A model generated the notes under the pieces. The model did no database searches. It saw only the letters and a list, made by a program, of their open reading frames with translations, and had not been told where the DNA came from. DNA of 64,000 nt from assembly GCA_030949605.1 (NCBI GenBank), contig JAUZSH010000018.1, positions 1 to 64,000 of the forward strand. Reading direction: 5' to 3'. The position numbers were made by a program, and so were the translations under genes. Below are positions 11,965-21,309 of the stretch, piece after piece (positions within the stretch are counted from its first letter, which is position 1; every line of letters begins with the position of its first letter). Source of the stretch: Ghiorsea sp. Lineage in GTDB: Bacteria > Pseudomonadota > Zetaproteobacteria > Mariprofundales > Mariprofundaceae.

Positions 11965-12761
11965 ACCTATTAAAAAATGTCGAAAACATCGCCAAAGATG
12001 CAGGTCAAAACATTTTGTTGCCTGCATTCATTAGCCAAACATCAGTGCAAACTCGCAAAAGTGATGGCTCAATTGTTACCGAAACGGATGAAAAAGCGCA
12101 GCAATTTATTCAAGATGAGCTCGCTAAGTTGGATGAACGTATTGGTTTCTTGGGCGAAGAAATGAGTATGGAAGAACAACTGCAAGCCTTGCATCATGGT
12201 GGTAAGTTCTGGTGCGTTGACCCGCTCGATGGCACAGGAAACTTCACCACACCCATGCCTTTGTTTGCCATATCTATCGCTTTGATTGAAGATGGGAAAC
12301 CTGTACTTGCTTGCATTTACGACCCCGTGCGTGATGAAATGTTTTCCGCAGTACGCGGGCAAGGTTTTAGCTTCAATGGTGAAACACAAATACCTATCCC
12401 TATCAGTAAACCTTTATCCGACTGCATTGGTTTTGTTGATTTTAAACGCCTCAACACACCACTTGCCATTAAACTCGTGACCGAAAAACACTACCGCAGT
12501 CAGCGCAATATCGGCACATGTGCTTTAGAATGGGCATGGCTTGCTGCTGGGCGCGCGCAGTTTATTGTGCATGGCGGACAAAAGCTCTGGGATTATGCCG
12601 CAGGTTTATTGTTGGCTGAAGAGGCGGCTTGTATCGTCACTGATTTTGCGGGCAACCATCCTTTTGCCAAATCACAATTAAGTTGCCCCATCATGGCAAC
12701 CAGCAATGATGGTTTGTCAAAAACATGGCAAGCATTAATCATTGTTGACGAAAAACCATAA
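11958..12761 (+). CDS. inositol monophosphatase family protein
   Basis: About 267 aa. The two family motifs are clear: the metal-binding DPLDGTGNF near residue 88 preceded by GEE, and the C-terminal WDYAAGLLLAEEA. These Mg2+-dependent phosphatases act on inositol phosphate, fructose-1,6-bisphosphate, PAP or histidinol phosphate; the true substrate is not evident (SuhB-like is likely). The start ATG 11958 overlaps the preceding stop; the 3' end runs next to or overlaps ispB. Confidence 0.85.
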   Translation: MLNLLKNVENIAKDAGQNILLPAFISQTSVQTRKSDGSIVTETDEKAQQFIQDELAKLDERIGFLGEEMSMEEQLQALHHGGKFWCVDPLDGTGNFTTPMPLFAISIALIEDGKPVLACIYDPVRDEMFSAVRGQGFSFNGETQIPIPISKPLSDCIGFVDFKRLNTPLAIKLVTEKHYRSQRNIGTCALEWAWLAAGRAQFIVHGGQKLWDYAAGLLLAEEAACIVTDFAGNHPFAKSQLSCPIMATSNDGLSKTWQALIIVDEKP

Positions 12762-12780
12762 GCCCTTACGCTTGCAACCC

Positions 12781-13770
12781 GTGAAAGACGATAACCCACT
12801 CAATCAAGCCATTAAATTATGCACCGATGATATGAAACGTGTGAATGATTGCATTCACGACAACCTTCAATCGGACATCGCCATGATTCCTGCCATTGGT
12901 CATTATATTATCAATAGCGGGGGCAAACGTCTTCGCCCATTATTATGCCTTTTGATTGCCAAAATGTTTGATTATAAAGGTGATAGACATATTCCTCTCG
13001 CCGTGGTGGTTGAGTTTATCCATACCGCATCCTTATTGCATGATGATGTGGTCGATTCCTCCGACTTTAGGCGCAGCAACCCTTCTGCCAACGCGGTGTG
13101 GGGCAATCAAGCCAGCGTCTTGGTTGGCGATTATTTATTCTCTCGTTCATTCCAAATGTTGGTCAAAGATAATGATATGGGCATGTTAAAGCTCATGTCT
13201 GATGTCACCAACGCTTTGGCTGAAGGCGAAGTATTACAACTTTCACGCACTTTTCACTTGGAAATGACTGAAACAGAATGTTTGGAAGTCATCGAACGCA
13301 AAACGGCTGTATTATTCGCAGCAGCCGCCGAAGTGGGCGCACATGTGAGCGGACAAGGTGAGCAGATTATCAAAGATATGAGCGAATATGGCATGTGTTT
13401 GGGTGTTGCCTTCCAATTGATGGATGATGCTTTGGATTATTTATCCGATGAGGAAGCTGCGGGTAAACCTGTGGGACATGACCTAGAAGAAGGCAAAATA
13501 ACCTTACCATTGATTCATGCCATGCACCAAGACCCAGAGCTTCAAGAACGTGTACGCATCATTTCTGAGCGCGATGAAAACCCTTACCATGAAGGCGACC
13601 GCGACTGGGTACGTAATCGTGTCTTGCAACATGGTGGCACAGAATACGCCATGACAAAAGCCAAGGTGTACGCCGAACGTGCTATTGCCTTATTGCCCGA
13701 TGTTAAAAATAAAAATATCAAACAACTATTGTGTGACCTAGCTAACTTTTCTGCCAAAAGATTGTATTAA
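12781..13770 (+). CDS. ispB: octaprenyl (polyprenyl) diphosphate synthase
   Basis: About 329 aa from GTG 12781; TTG codons at 12742 and 12745 inside the end of the IMPase gene are alternatives. A trans-prenyltransferase with first Asp-rich motif LLHDDVVDSS and second motif FQLMDDALDYL. GGKRLRPLL and the small number of residues between the Asp residues fit long-chain synthases such as IspB, which makes the quinone side chain. A second prenyl synthase (ispA) at 21.5 kb has the short-chain DDLPCMDDDD motif, so the pair divides the work. Confidence 0.9.
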   Translation: MKDDNPLNQAIKLCTDDMKRVNDCIHDNLQSDIAMIPAIGHYIINSGGKRLRPLLCLLIAKMFDYKGDRHIPLAVVVEFIHTASLLHDDVVDSSDFRRSNPSANAVWGNQASVLVGDYLFSRSFQMLVKDNDMGMLKLMSDVTNALAEGEVLQLSRTFHLEMTETECLEVIERKTAVLFAAAAEVGAHVSGQGEQIIKDMSEYGMCLGVAFQLMDDALDYLSDEEAAGKPVGHDLEEGKITLPLIHAMHQDPELQERVRIISERDENPYHEGDRDWVRNRVLQHGGTEYAMTKAKVYAERAIALLPDVKNKNIKQLLCDLANFSAKRLY

Positions 13771-13835
13771 GCTTGCCCTACTAAAGCTTCTCGTCTAATG
13801 TTTTAGTCGTTTTCAAAATCGGGAGAGTAAACAAC

Positions 13836-14306
13836 ATGGATATTGATTTAAATTGGCTAGAAGAAAACTTTTTTAAGCAAGGTCTTTCAAGCACACAAAA
13901 GTTACTCATCAATCAGAAAATTGAAGTTTGTGAATATGCCAAAGGTGTTGTGATTGTTGCCCAAGGCAATCCTGGCAGCGCTATTTATGTCATACACTCA
14001 GGTTCAGCTTATATTGATTGTAACTGTAATGGTGAAAATATTCGCGTCGGTACTGCCAAGCCTTGTGACTTGGTTGGTGAAATGAGCTTCCTAACTGAAG
14101 ACGAAGCCAGCGCAACAGTGACCGCTAAAGAAGATTGCATCATCTACAAACTCACAAGAGATACCTTCACATCATTCATGCATGAAGACCCAGATTTGGT
14201 TTATGCCATTTTTGCCCACCTTCTCACCCACACTGCGAATGTTATCCGTCACATGAATGAGGAAAAAGCTGCTGTGCAACATTACATGGCTGGCAATCAT
14301 TTCTAA
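13836..14306 (+). CDS. cyclic nucleotide-binding domain protein
   Basis: 156 aa with a good ribosome-binding site (GGGAGAG before ATG 13836). It is essentially one cNMP-binding domain: QGNPGSAIYVIHSGSAYID, then LVGEMSFLTEDEASATVTAKED, the phosphate-binding cassette region with GEMSFL. There is no C-terminal helix-turn-helix, so it is not a CRP-type regulator. The ligand and partner are unknown. It stands alone between ispB and its own terminator. Confidence 0.85.
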   Translation: MDIDLNWLEENFFKQGLSSTQKLLINQKIEVCEYAKGVVIVAQGNPGSAIYVIHSGSAYIDCNCNGENIRVGTAKPCDLVGEMSFLTEDEASATVTAKEDCIIYKLTRDTFTSFMHEDPDLVYAIFAHLLTHTANVIRHMNEEKAAVQHYMAGNHF

Positions 14307-14342
14307 GCACCACTTATCATACAACCAGAAACCTTACATTTC

Positions 14343-14375
14343 AAAGCCAAGTAACATCTGTTGCTTGGCTTTTTT
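14343..14375 (+). terminator. rho-independent terminator
   Basis: AAGCCAAGTAAC/GTTGCTTGGCTT form a stem with an ATCT loop followed by a T-run. It ends the cNMP-binding gene and separates it from thiL. Confidence 0.85.
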
Positions 14376-14400
14376 GTTGGATTAGCTAAGAGTTCACAAT

Positions 14401-15342
14401 ATGAATCAAGAGTTTGAAGCTATCGCTCAACTGTTCCAAACGCGAACACCCTTTCGCCATCCCACGACAAGCCTTGGCAATGGTGATGATGCTTCGGTTC
14501 ATCATATTCCTGAAGGGATGGAACTTGTGGTCAGCACGGATATTGCGGTTGAAGGTGTGCATTGGCCTCAAGATATGCGCTTAGATATTGCGGGTTCTCG
14601 CGCAGTCAATGCTGCTCTTTCCGACCTTGCCGCTATGGGTGCAGTGCCTGCTTGGATTTGGTTGGCAATCTCAGCCAAAGATAAACAATCCTTAGCTCAA
14701 ATGAGTGATGGTATTGTGCAAACCTGTCTCACCCATAACGTCGAACTTGCAGGCGGCGACACTGTAAGCGCACCCATCAACAGCATCAACGTCACCGTTG
14801 GTGGGCTTCTCTCCAAAGACACTGCGATGACGCGAAGTGCCGCCAAAGTCAATGATGAAGCATGGATTTTGGGTGACTCAGGTTTATCCGCAGCAGGGCT
14901 AAAGCAGTGGTTAAGTGGTCAACAACACGGTAGTTTCGTACCCCACTTTCAAATGATTACACCACTTTATAAACAAGGTGCTGCACTACGAGAGTTAGGC
15001 ATTCAAAGCTGCATCGACATCAGTGACGGGCTGTTGCAAGACTTGGGGCATATCAGCAAGGCTTCTCAAGTTTGTATTCAGATTGATATAAATTTAGTGA
15101 AACAGCTTGATAGTTATCAGCAACTCCAAGCTGTATTTAACACTGAGGAAACATTAAAGATGATGCTCAGTGGTGGTGAAGACTTTGCGCTTTGTTTTAC
15201 TGCACCTGCTACAAAATACACCTCACTCATTGAGCTTGGAGCAAAACACATTGGTTTTTGTTGCAAAGGAAACGGTGTTCAGCTCATGCAAGGTGAAAAA
15301 ATTATCGATTATAATATCAAGGGGTATGACCACTTTGGCTAA
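14401..15342 (+). CDS. thiL: thiamine-monophosphate kinase
   Basis: 313 aa. ThiL phosphorylates thiamine monophosphate to thiamine pyrophosphate, the final thiamine step. The N-terminal GNGDDASVHHIPEGMELVVSTD, then SDLAAMGAVPAW, AGGDTVSA and the late SGGEDFALCF are PurM/ThiL-type ATP and metal-binding motifs. It overlaps pgpA by 17 bp, the common thiL-pgpA arrangement in proteobacteria, and begins a likely thiL-pgpA-pncC operon. Confidence 0.95.
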   Translation: MNQEFEAIAQLFQTRTPFRHPTTSLGNGDDASVHHIPEGMELVVSTDIAVEGVHWPQDMRLDIAGSRAVNAALSDLAAMGAVPAWIWLAISAKDKQSLAQMSDGIVQTCLTHNVELAGGDTVSAPINSINVTVGGLLSKDTAMTRSAAKVNDEAWILGDSGLSAAGLKQWLSGQQHGSFVPHFQMITPLYKQGAALRELGIQSCIDISDGLLQDLGHISKASQVCIQIDINLVKQLDSYQQLQAVFNTEETLKMMLSGGEDFALCFTAPATKYTSLIELGAKHIGFCCKGNGVQLMQGEKIIDYNIKGYDHFG

Positions 15343-15832
15343 TTCAACATTTTGGATATTGCGCTGGATTGCAGCGGGTTTAGGTAGCGGATGGTTACCC
15401 AAAGCACCCGGCACTTGGGGCAGTTTATTTGCCCTGCTCCCAGCATGGTTTATGCTTGAACTATGGGGTTTAAATGCGCTATGGATGGCAACGCTTATCG
15501 TCACCTTGTTTGGTTTTCTTGTCTGTTATTATTTATTGCCCGAACTGGTTAAACTTGGGCAACACCATGACCCTGGATGGATAGTGATTGATGAATGGGC
15601 AGGGCTTTGGCTGAATATCGCCATACTTCTCGCAGTCTTTCCACACCAACCTTTGGAAATCATTCTACCACTCGCATTTATCTTATTTCGCGGCTTTGAC
15701 ATCATCAAACCCTTCCCCATCAAACGTATCGAATCATGGGGCGCACACTGGTTTTCCATTATGAATGATGACTTGGTGGCAGGGCTAATGGGCGGTGTTG
15801 TGGGTTTATTATTGTTGCAGGTGTTTGTATGA
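15326..15832 (+). CDS. pgpA: phosphatidylglycerophosphatase A
   Basis: About 168 aa from ATG 15326 (AAGGGG upstream); an earlier TTG-type frame start lies wholly inside thiL. PgpA dephosphorylates phosphatidylglycerol phosphate at the inner membrane. GSGWLPKAPGTWGSL, DPGWIVIDEWAG and FRGFDIIKPFPIK are its conserved motifs, with about four membrane segments. It overlaps thiL upstream and pncC downstream (ATGA). Confidence 0.93.
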   Translation: MTTLANSTFWILRWIAAGLGSGWLPKAPGTWGSLFALLPAWFMLELWGLNALWMATLIVTLFGFLVCYYLLPELVKLGQHHDPGWIVIDEWAGLWLNIAILLAVFPHQPLEIILPLAFILFRGFDIIKPFPIKRIESWGAHWFSIMNDDLVAGLMGGVVGLLLLQVFV

Positions 15833-16296
15833 AAAACGCCCAAACCTTGATGCTCTATTTGCAAAAGAACAACTGGAAGCTGCGTTGTGTCGAATCATGC
15901 ACCGCAGGTGGTTTAACCGCTACCATTGGCGCACTGGCTGGTGCATCTGCAGTCTTGGATAGAAGTTGGGTGACTTACTCCAATCAAGCCAAACACGAAG
16001 AAGTCCATGTGCCACTTGAAACGCTAGAAACATTCGGTGCAGTGAGCCAAGAAGTGGTACTTGCCATGGTTGAGGGTGCTGTTCAACAGTGTGAAAGCAA
16101 CACTTTAGCTTTAGCTGTTTCAGGCATCGCAGGGCCAAGTGGTGGCACAAAAGATAAACCCGTAGGCACAGTTTGGGTTGCTCTAAAAAAACCATCGCAA
16201 GCTGCTATTGCTCAATGTTTCCATTTTCAAGGCTCCAGAGCAGACATACAACAGCAGGCTATCAGCCAAGCACTTGCTATGCCTTTGCAAGAATAA
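15829..16296 (+). CDS. pncC: nicotinamide-nucleotide amidase (CinA C-terminal family)
   Basis: 155 aa, a stand-alone CinA C-terminal domain. It removes the amide of NMN in pyridine nucleotide recycling. Motifs seen: VESCTAGGLTATIGALAGAS with the catalytic Ser region, WVTYSNQAKHE, and AVSGIAGPSGGTKDKPVGTVW. It overlaps pgpA by 4 bp. In proteobacteria this gene often lies before recA, but here mdh follows. Confidence 0.92.
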   Translation: MKNAQTLMLYLQKNNWKLRCVESCTAGGLTATIGALAGASAVLDRSWVTYSNQAKHEEVHVPLETLETFGAVSQEVVLAMVEGAVQQCESNTLALAVSGIAGPSGGTKDKPVGTVWVALKKPSQAAIAQCFHFQGSRADIQQQAISQALAMPLQE

Positions 16297-16338
16297 ACGT
16301 TAGTTTTCGACAAACCTCAACAAAACAAGGAGATTCAT

Positions 16339-17325
16339 ATGCGTTGGTCTGGTGTTGTAAAACATGATAATGCTTATTTTCCGAGAAAGAAAATCACTGT
16401 GGTCGGCTCAGGTAATGTGGGGGCAACGGCTGCTTTTTTAGCTGCTTATAAAGAGCTTGGTGATATTGTATTGCTGGATGTTGTGGATGGTATTCCGCAA
16501 GGCAAAGCTTTGGATATGTATGAAGCTTCTCCTATTCTTGGCTATGATGTGAATGTGAAAGGCACGCAAGATTATGCCGACACTGCCGACTCTGATTTGG
16601 TGATTATCACCGCAGGCATTGCAAGGCGACCGGGCATGAGCCGCGATGATTTGTTGGCGACCAATGTTAAAATCGTTGCTGATGTAACCGCTAAAGTCGT
16701 GAAGCAATCACCAAACTGTATTATTATCGTCGTCACCAACCCGCTGGATGCTATGGTTTATACTGCCAAACAAGTGTCTGGTTTTTCTCGCAAACGCATC
16801 ATTGGCATGGCGGGTGTTCTCGATTCTGCAAGAATGCGCTCTTTTATTGCCCAAGCTTTGGATGTGTCCATTACTGATGTGTCTGCGCTTGTTTTGGGTG
16901 GTCATGGCGACACCATGGTTCCGCTTGCCCGCTACTCTACGGTTGGCGGTGTGCCACTCACCGAAATGTTAAGCGCAGAAAATATTCAAAAAATTAGTGA
17001 ACGCACAGCCCAAGGTGGTGCGGAAATTGTTGAGCTTCTAAAAACAGGCTCGGCATTTTATGCGCCTGGAGCGGCGATTGTTGAGATGGCAGAAGCCATT
17101 TTAAAAGACCAAAACCGTATTTTGCCTTGTGCGGCATGGCTTGAAGGCGAATATGGTATTGATGGTTATTTTATGGGTGTACCTTGCAAGCTGGGTGGCG
17201 GAGGCATGGAGGGTGTGATTGAGTTGGACTTGAATGAATCTGAAAAAGAAGCCATGCAAGCATCCTTGGCATCTGTGCAAGCCGCCAAAGAAGATGTGGA
17301 CAGATTGTTAGGAGAGCAAGCGTGA
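16339..17325 (+). CDS. mdh: malate dehydrogenase, LDH-like type
   Basis: 328 aa with RBS AAGGAG. It oxidises malate to oxaloacetate with NAD in the TCA cycle. The Rossmann motif [13 protein letters not shown] is near residues 21-33, followed by [13 protein letters not shown]; active-site loop [12 protein letters not shown] and catalytic His in [11 protein letters not shown] are present. A short N-terminal extension ([14 protein letters not shown]) precedes the usual start, suggesting residue 17-18 as the core start. It overlaps sucC by 4 bp, giving an mdh-sucC-sucD operon. Confidence 0.95.
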   Translation: MRWSGVVKHDNAYFPRKKITVVGSGNVGATAAFLAAYKELGDIVLLDVVDGIPQGKALDMYEASPILGYDVNVKGTQDYADTADSDLVIITAGIARRPGMSRDDLLATNVKIVADVTAKVVKQSPNCIIIVVTNPLDAMVYTAKQVSGFSRKRIIGMAGVLDSARMRSFIAQALDVSITDVSALVLGGHGDTMVPLARYSTVGGVPLTEMLSAENIQKISERTAQGGAEIVELLKTGSAFYAPGAAIVEMAEAILKDQNRILPCAAWLEGEYGIDGYFMGVPCKLGGGGMEGVIELDLNESEKEAMQASLASVQAAKEDVDRLLGEQA

Positions 17326-18479
17326 ATATTCATGAATACCAAGCCAAAAAACTTTTAGCATCCTTTGGTATCCCTGTACCGAAAGGGCAAGTTGTCCTTG
17401 AAGCAAACCAAGCTAGATCTTTCGCTGAACAACTTGGCGGCTCACTTTGGGTAGTCAAAGCACAAATTCATGCGGGTGGTCGCGGCAAAGCTGGTGGTGT
17501 TAAAATTTGTAAAACCTTGGATGAAGTGCAACAAGCTGCAAACAACCTGATGGGTAGCATATTGGTCACCCATCAAACAGGTGAAGCAGGCAAAGTGGTA
17601 CACCGCGTTTATATTGAATCAGGTATTGATATTGCCCATGAATATTACCTTAGCCTTTTGGTGGATAGAGAAAATGAGGGCATCAGTTTTGTGGTTTCTC
17701 CTGATGGTGGTATGGATATTGAAGCTGTCGCTGCCAACACGCCTGAGCGTATTCTCAATGTCTCCATAGATAACGCATCAGGTTTATCTGGATTCCATAT
17801 TCGTAAAATGATTTTCTTTTTAGGTTTAACAGGTGATGTTGCCAAACAATTCAGCCAACTTGTAAGCCAGCTTTATACCATGTTTCAGCAAACCGATGCC
17901 AGTCTTTTGGAGCTTAACCCTTTGGTGCTGACGCAGCAGGATAAACTTATTGCACTCGATGCTAAATTTGCTGTGGATGATAACGCGCTTTACCGCCAAA
18001 AAGACCTTCTAGCATACCGCGACTTAGATGAAGAAGATGCAAAAGAAGTAGAGGCTTCCAAACACAACCTTAACTATATCGCTTTGGATGGCTCAATAGG
18101 CTGCATGGTCAACGGTGCTGGGCTTGCTATGGCAACCATGGATATCATTCAGCTTAAAGGGCAAAAACCTGCCAACTTCTTGGATGTTGGCGGTGGTGTT
18201 ACCGTGGAAACTGTATGTGAAGCATTTAAATTATTATTTGATGATGTCCATGTCAAAGCTGTGTTGGTCAATATCTTTGGTGGCATTGTACGCTGCGATA
18301 TTATTGCTCAAGGTCTACTCGAAGCCGTGAAAACACATCCCATGCAGGTGCCTGTGGTTATGCGTTTGGTGGGAACCAATGAAAAAGAAGGGCAACAACT
18401 GATTGCCGATGCGGGGCTTGATGTACGCTGGGCAAAAGATTTGGATGAGGCAGCCACTTTGGCTGCGGAGGCGGTATAA
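17322..18479 (+). CDS. sucC: succinyl-CoA synthetase beta subunit
   Basis: 385 aa starting at GTG 17322 inside the mdh end. N-terminal [20 protein letters not shown] and the ATP-grasp region [17 protein letters not shown] are diagnostic; [10 protein letters not shown] and [12 protein letters not shown] follow in the CoA-ligase part. Together with SucD it interconverts succinyl-CoA and succinate with NTP formation. Length is normal (about 388). Confidence 0.97.
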   Translation: MNIHEYQAKKLLASFGIPVPKGQVVLEANQARSFAEQLGGSLWVVKAQIHAGGRGKAGGVKICKTLDEVQQAANNLMGSILVTHQTGEAGKVVHRVYIESGIDIAHEYYLSLLVDRENEGISFVVSPDGGMDIEAVAANTPERILNVSIDNASGLSGFHIRKMIFFLGLTGDVAKQFSQLVSQLYTMFQQTDASLLELNPLVLTQQDKLIALDAKFAVDDNALYRQKDLLAYRDLDEEDAKEVEASKHNLNYIALDGSIGCMVNGAGLAMATMDIIQLKGQKPANFLDVGGGVTVETVCEAFKLLFDDVHVKAVLVNIFGGIVRCDIIAQGLLEAVKTHPMQVPVVMRLVGTNEKEGQQLIADAGLDVRWAKDLDEAATLAAEAV

Positions 18480-19345
18480 TGGCTGTATTATTGGATAAAT
18501 ACACCCGCGTCATCTGCCAAGGTTTCACGGGCAAACAAGGCACATTCCATTCCAAACAAATGATAGCCTATGGCACAAACTTTGTCGGCGGTGTTACCCC
18601 AGGCAAAGGTGGCACAACCCATTTGGATTTGCCCGTATTCAACACCGTTGAAGATGCTGTTGACCAAGCAGGCGCAGAAGCTTCAGTGATTTATGTGCCT
18701 GCCCCCTTTGCTGCGGATGCCATCATGGAAGCTGCTGATGCAGGCATCAAATTAATTGTTTGTATCACCGAGGGCATTCCCGTTGCTGATATGCTTAAAG
18801 TTAAGACCTATTTGCGTGATAAAGAGAACATCTTAATCGGTCCCAACTGCCCGGGTATCATCAGCCCAGGGCAAGCCAAGATTGGTATTATGCCAGGACA
18901 TATCCATTTGGCAGGGCGGATTGGCGTGGTCTCTCGCTCAGGCACGTTAACCTATGAAGCTGTTGAACAACTCACCCAAACAGGGCTTGGGCAAAGCACA
19001 TGTATTGGTATTGGTGGCGACCCTATTCATGGTATGACATTCACAGATTGCCTCAAGCTGTTTGAAGCGGATGAACACACCGATGGTATCATTATGATTG
19101 GTGAAATTGGTGGTTCTGAAGAAGAGGAAGCCGCTGAATATATCAAACAACATGTCTCCAAACCCGTGGTTGCCTTCATTGCAGGTGCAACCGCACCTAC
19201 GGGTAAACGCATGGGTCATGCAGGTGCAATCATTACAGGTGGAAAAGGAACAGCGGCAACTAAATTCTCCGCACTTGAAGCTGCAGGTGTACATATTACA
19301 CACAACCCAACCTTACTGGGCAAGCAAATGCTTGAGCTTGTTTGA
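18479..19345 (+). CDS. sucD: succinyl-CoA synthetase alpha subunit
   Basis: 288 aa; its ATG overlaps the sucC stop (TAATG). CoA-binding [19 protein letters not shown] and [20 protein letters not shown] are present, and the phosphohistidine loop [18 protein letters not shown] lies near residue 242. It is the last gene of the mdh-sucCD operon, followed by tRNA genes. Confidence 0.97.
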   Translation: MAVLLDKYTRVICQGFTGKQGTFHSKQMIAYGTNFVGGVTPGKGGTTHLDLPVFNTVEDAVDQAGAEASVIYVPAPFAADAIMEAADAGIKLIVCITEGIPVADMLKVKTYLRDKENILIGPNCPGIISPGQAKIGIMPGHIHLAGRIGVVSRSGTLTYEAVEQLTQTGLGQSTCIGIGGDPIHGMTFTDCLKLFEADEHTDGIIMIGEIGGSEEEEAAEYIKQHVSKPVVAFIAGATAPTGKRMGHAGAIITGGKGTAATKFSALEAAGVHITHNPTLLGKQMLELV

Positions 19346-19414
19346 ATGAAATATAAGCCAAGTGATTTTTTCCGTTGCATTCATCATATCAGTGGCTATA
19401 TTGCGCCCCATAAC

Positions 19415-19503
19415 GGAAGGGTGACAGAGCTGGCCGAATGTACCGGTCTTGAAAACCGGCGTAGGGCAACCTACCGTGGGTTCGAATCCCACCCCTTCCG
19501 CCA
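19415..19503 (+). tRNA. tRNA-Ser (TGA)
   Basis: Acceptor GGAAGGG pairs with CCCTTCC, with encoded CCA. The anticodon loop CTTGAAA gives anticodon TGA. A long variable arm (GTAGGGCAACCTAC) and the GTTCGAATC T-loop mark a class II serine tRNA. Confidence 0.96.
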
Positions 19504-19506
19504 GCT

Positions 19507-19536
19507 TTACCCTGCTGATTTATTTCAGCAGGGTAA
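19507..19536. terminator. hairpin between the two tRNA-Ser genes
   Basis: A perfect 12-bp inverted repeat (TTACCCTGCTGA/TCAGCAGGGTAA) with a 6-nt loop. It may be a processing signal or a weak terminator; there is no T-run. Confidence 0.5.
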
Positions 19537-19543
19537 CAAGTAT

Positions 19544-19633
19544 GGAGAGGTGGCTGAGTGGCTGAAAGCGCGCCCCTGCTAAGGGTGTATAGAGTAAAAT
19601 CTATCGAGGGTTCGAATCCCTCTCTCTCCGCCA
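19544..19633 (+). tRNA. tRNA-Ser (GCT)
   Basis: The acceptor GGAGAGG pairs with TCTCTCC, followed by G and encoded CCA. Anticodon loop CTGCTAA gives GCT. A long variable arm is present, as expected for serine. Confidence 0.95.
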
Positions 19634-19635
19634 TA

Positions 19636-20130
19636 TTGGGTCGGATATTGCTTGCATTGAGCTTGCTAATGTTTTTGACATCATGTGATGGAGAAAAAAG
19701 TAAAGAAATTGCATGGCAGTTGCCGTTGAGTGTCCCCGATGATCCTCATGCTGCAACTGCTGGTCATAAACTTCCTGATTGGGCAACCAAGATTGAAGGA
19801 AAAGTTAAGATTGTGTTTTTACAAAAATCCACAACACGCTTATTTGCAGTAGAAGTAGAAAAGGGTAACACGCAAACGTCAGGCGACTGGCAAGTGATGT
19901 TACTGGGGTTAGCCGAAGGACTCAGAATTAAAGGTCATACTTTAATTAATGATGAAAATGTTGCCAACCCCGCAGCTTATGTGCGCTTAACACTGTCGGG
20001 TGAAAAGATGTACGAAGGCTGGTTGTATCGAGATTTTCCTGAATTATTTGGCATGGATAATTTAGACTGGAAAGTTTGGTTAGAAGACGTTACTATGCCG
20101 CCATCTTCGCGAGAAGGTGATAAGAAGTAG
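19636..20130 (+). CDS. lipoprotein, probable DUF2155 family
   Basis: About 164 aa if started at TTG 19636; TTG 19648 is an alternative. The open frame runs back through the tRNA, so the true start must lie after 19633. LLALSLLMFLTSC is a lipoprotein signal peptide with lipobox LTSC, so it is membrane-anchored. The C-terminal half (LRIKGHTLINDENVANPAAYVRL, YEGWLYRDFPELFGMDNLDWKVWL in two blocks) resembles DUF2155 proteins; this is recalled, not searched. There is no room for its own promoter and no clear RBS between the tRNA and the start. Confidence 0.6.
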   Translation: MGRILLALSLLMFLTSCDGEKSKEIAWQLPLSVPDDPHAATAGHKLPDWATKIEGKVKIVFLQKSTTRLFAVEVEKGNTQTSGDWQVMLLGLAEGLRIKGHTLINDENVANPAAYVRLTLSGEKMYEGWLYRDFPELFGMDNLDWKVWLEDVTMPPSSREGDKK

Positions 20131-20139
20131 GATTACAAG

Positions 20140-20216
20140 GCTCCCTTAGCTCAGCTGGATAGAGTATCTGACTACGAATCAGAGGGCCGGGCGTTCGAAT
20201 CGCTCAGGGAGCACCA
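20140..20216 (+). tRNA. tRNA-Arg (ACG)
   Basis: Acceptor GCTCCCT pairs with AGGGAGC, with encoded CCA. The anticodon stem TCTGA/TCAGA encloses CTACGAA, giving ACG. It is followed directly by a strong terminator. Confidence 0.96.
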
Positions 20217-20221
20217 TATAA

Positions 20222-20258
20222 AAAAAGGACTTACGGTTTTACCGTAAGTCCTTTCTTT
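20222..20258 (+). terminator. terminator after tRNA-Arg
   Basis: AAAGGACTTACGGT and ACCGTAAGTCCTTT form a 14-bp perfect stem with a TTT loop, followed by a T-rich stretch. Confidence 0.85.
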
Positions 20259-20273
20259 GTGCCGTGTGTAAGC

Positions 20274-20329
20274 CGTCACATGGTTTGTAACTTAACGTCA
20301 CATGGTTTGAGCTACTAAACCATGTGACG
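20274..20329. repeat. CGTCACATGGTTT repeats, two direct and one inverted
   Basis: CGTCACATGGTTT occurs at 20274-20286 and 20296-20308, and its exact reverse complement at 20317-20329. The last two can form a 13-bp stem, which could also terminate the minus-strand pseudogene that follows. Confidence 0.7.
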
Positions 20330-20337
20330 CTGTTGCC

Positions 20338-20786
20338 TCATAGCCCCATCTTCGCCTTTTCTACCCTGCCCCACGTGCGAGCAGATTCAACAGCGGCTTG
20401 ATACGCTGCGAATGCCTGTTTGTCCGCAGCGCTTACTGTGATAGCTGGGTCGAGCGCAGATATAGATAATCGCGCGAACTTCAATTCGTCCTCTGCAGAG
20501 TATTCGCTGCGAATCTTCTCAACAACGCGATTGTTGATTAACTTAACGTGGGGCGAAACTCGCTTGATGGCGGCAACTTCGCTTGCGGTTAACACCACAG
20601 TTTTTACAGATGCTTTAATTTCACTTGGCTGAGTTGGGAGCACTGCACTAGTGGGATACTCGCATATGTAACGCCTGCGACTGTGGCCAGCTCTGTACCC
20701 ACAGTGTTCCCGCTCTTATCTAGAGGAAGCTCCAGCGTTCGTGAAATAACCTTATCCGTGTATTTTTTATAGCTTATAATTTTCAT
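20338..20786 (-). pseudogene. frameshifted hypothetical protein, possibly phage-related
   Basis: Two minus-strand frames join into one protein of about 149 aa. The first part starts MKIISYKKYTDKVISRTLEL from ATG 20786 (RBS AAGGA). A one-base shift near 20655, around TATCCCAC, links ATVAGVTYASIP to the second frame, which continues through QPSEIKASVKTVVLTASEV and ends EKAKMGL at 20338. The Ala/Lys-rich style resembles small phage structural proteins, but I do not recognise a family. Its position beside tRNA-Arg would fit remains of an integrated element. Confidence 0.5.
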
Positions 20787-20841
20787 TTTTCATTTTCCTT
20801 TTTTATATTCAATATATCCAAGCACGTGCTTAAGTGAACTT

Positions 20842-20887
20842 CCTGAATTCAAGTGATAAGTGCAATTTCCACTATCGATTTTATGTG
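20842..20887. repeat. IS30-like terminal repeat, copy 2 (inverted)
   Basis: Exact reverse complement of 6130-6175 over 46 bp. It marks where an insertion sequence removed or displaced the 5' half of the following DUF2461 gene. Confidence 0.6.
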
Positions 20888-21250
20888 CATATTGAGCCAA
20901 GTCGGGTATTTATTGGGGTGGGCAAATGGCACCCCGATGCTCCAGCATTGAAATTGATTCGCCAACATATTGATACTTTTTCGCAAAATTGGCTGGATTC
21001 GCAATCTTCTGAGAAATTTCAGAAGCATTTTGAGCTAGGTGGAGAAAGCTTAAAGCGTGCGCCGAAAGGTTATCCACAAGATCATGCCATGATTGATGAA
21101 CTCAAGCGCAAAGACTTTATCGCTATTGCCGAAATTGCGCCTGAATTGGCATTGGAAGACGATTTTTCGGATATTGTGATGGGCTATTTTGAGCTTGGCG
21201 CACCGTATGTGAAAGAGTTGTGCCGTGCTGTTCGCGTCCCTTTTGATTGA
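20881..21250 (+). pseudogene. 5'-truncated DUF2461 family protein
   Basis: The frame encodes YVHIEPSRVFIGVGKWHPDA followed by a run to 21250, which matches the C-terminal half of DUF2461 (TIGR02453) proteins, normally about 220 aa. The N-terminal half (FxxxLxxNNxREWF region) is missing and the 5' boundary coincides with the 46-bp IS end. An open frame extends to 20834 through IS sequence. Function of the family is unknown. Confidence 0.7.
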
Positions 21251-21309
21251 GCAGCATTGACCCTCACCCTTAAAGCTCTAATGTTGGCTTTTTCATTGTG
21301 GAGTGAGCC

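Noticed and set aside
19389-19634. Minus-strand frame of 81 codons containing GGRGGIRTHGRLPYAGFQD and EREGFEPS
   Set aside because: It is the antisense translation of two tRNA-Ser genes, a well-known false ORF in databases.
20338-21250. An intact prophage at tRNA-Arg
   Set aside because: No integrase, capsid, terminase or other phage genes are found; only a frameshifted small gene and IS remains.
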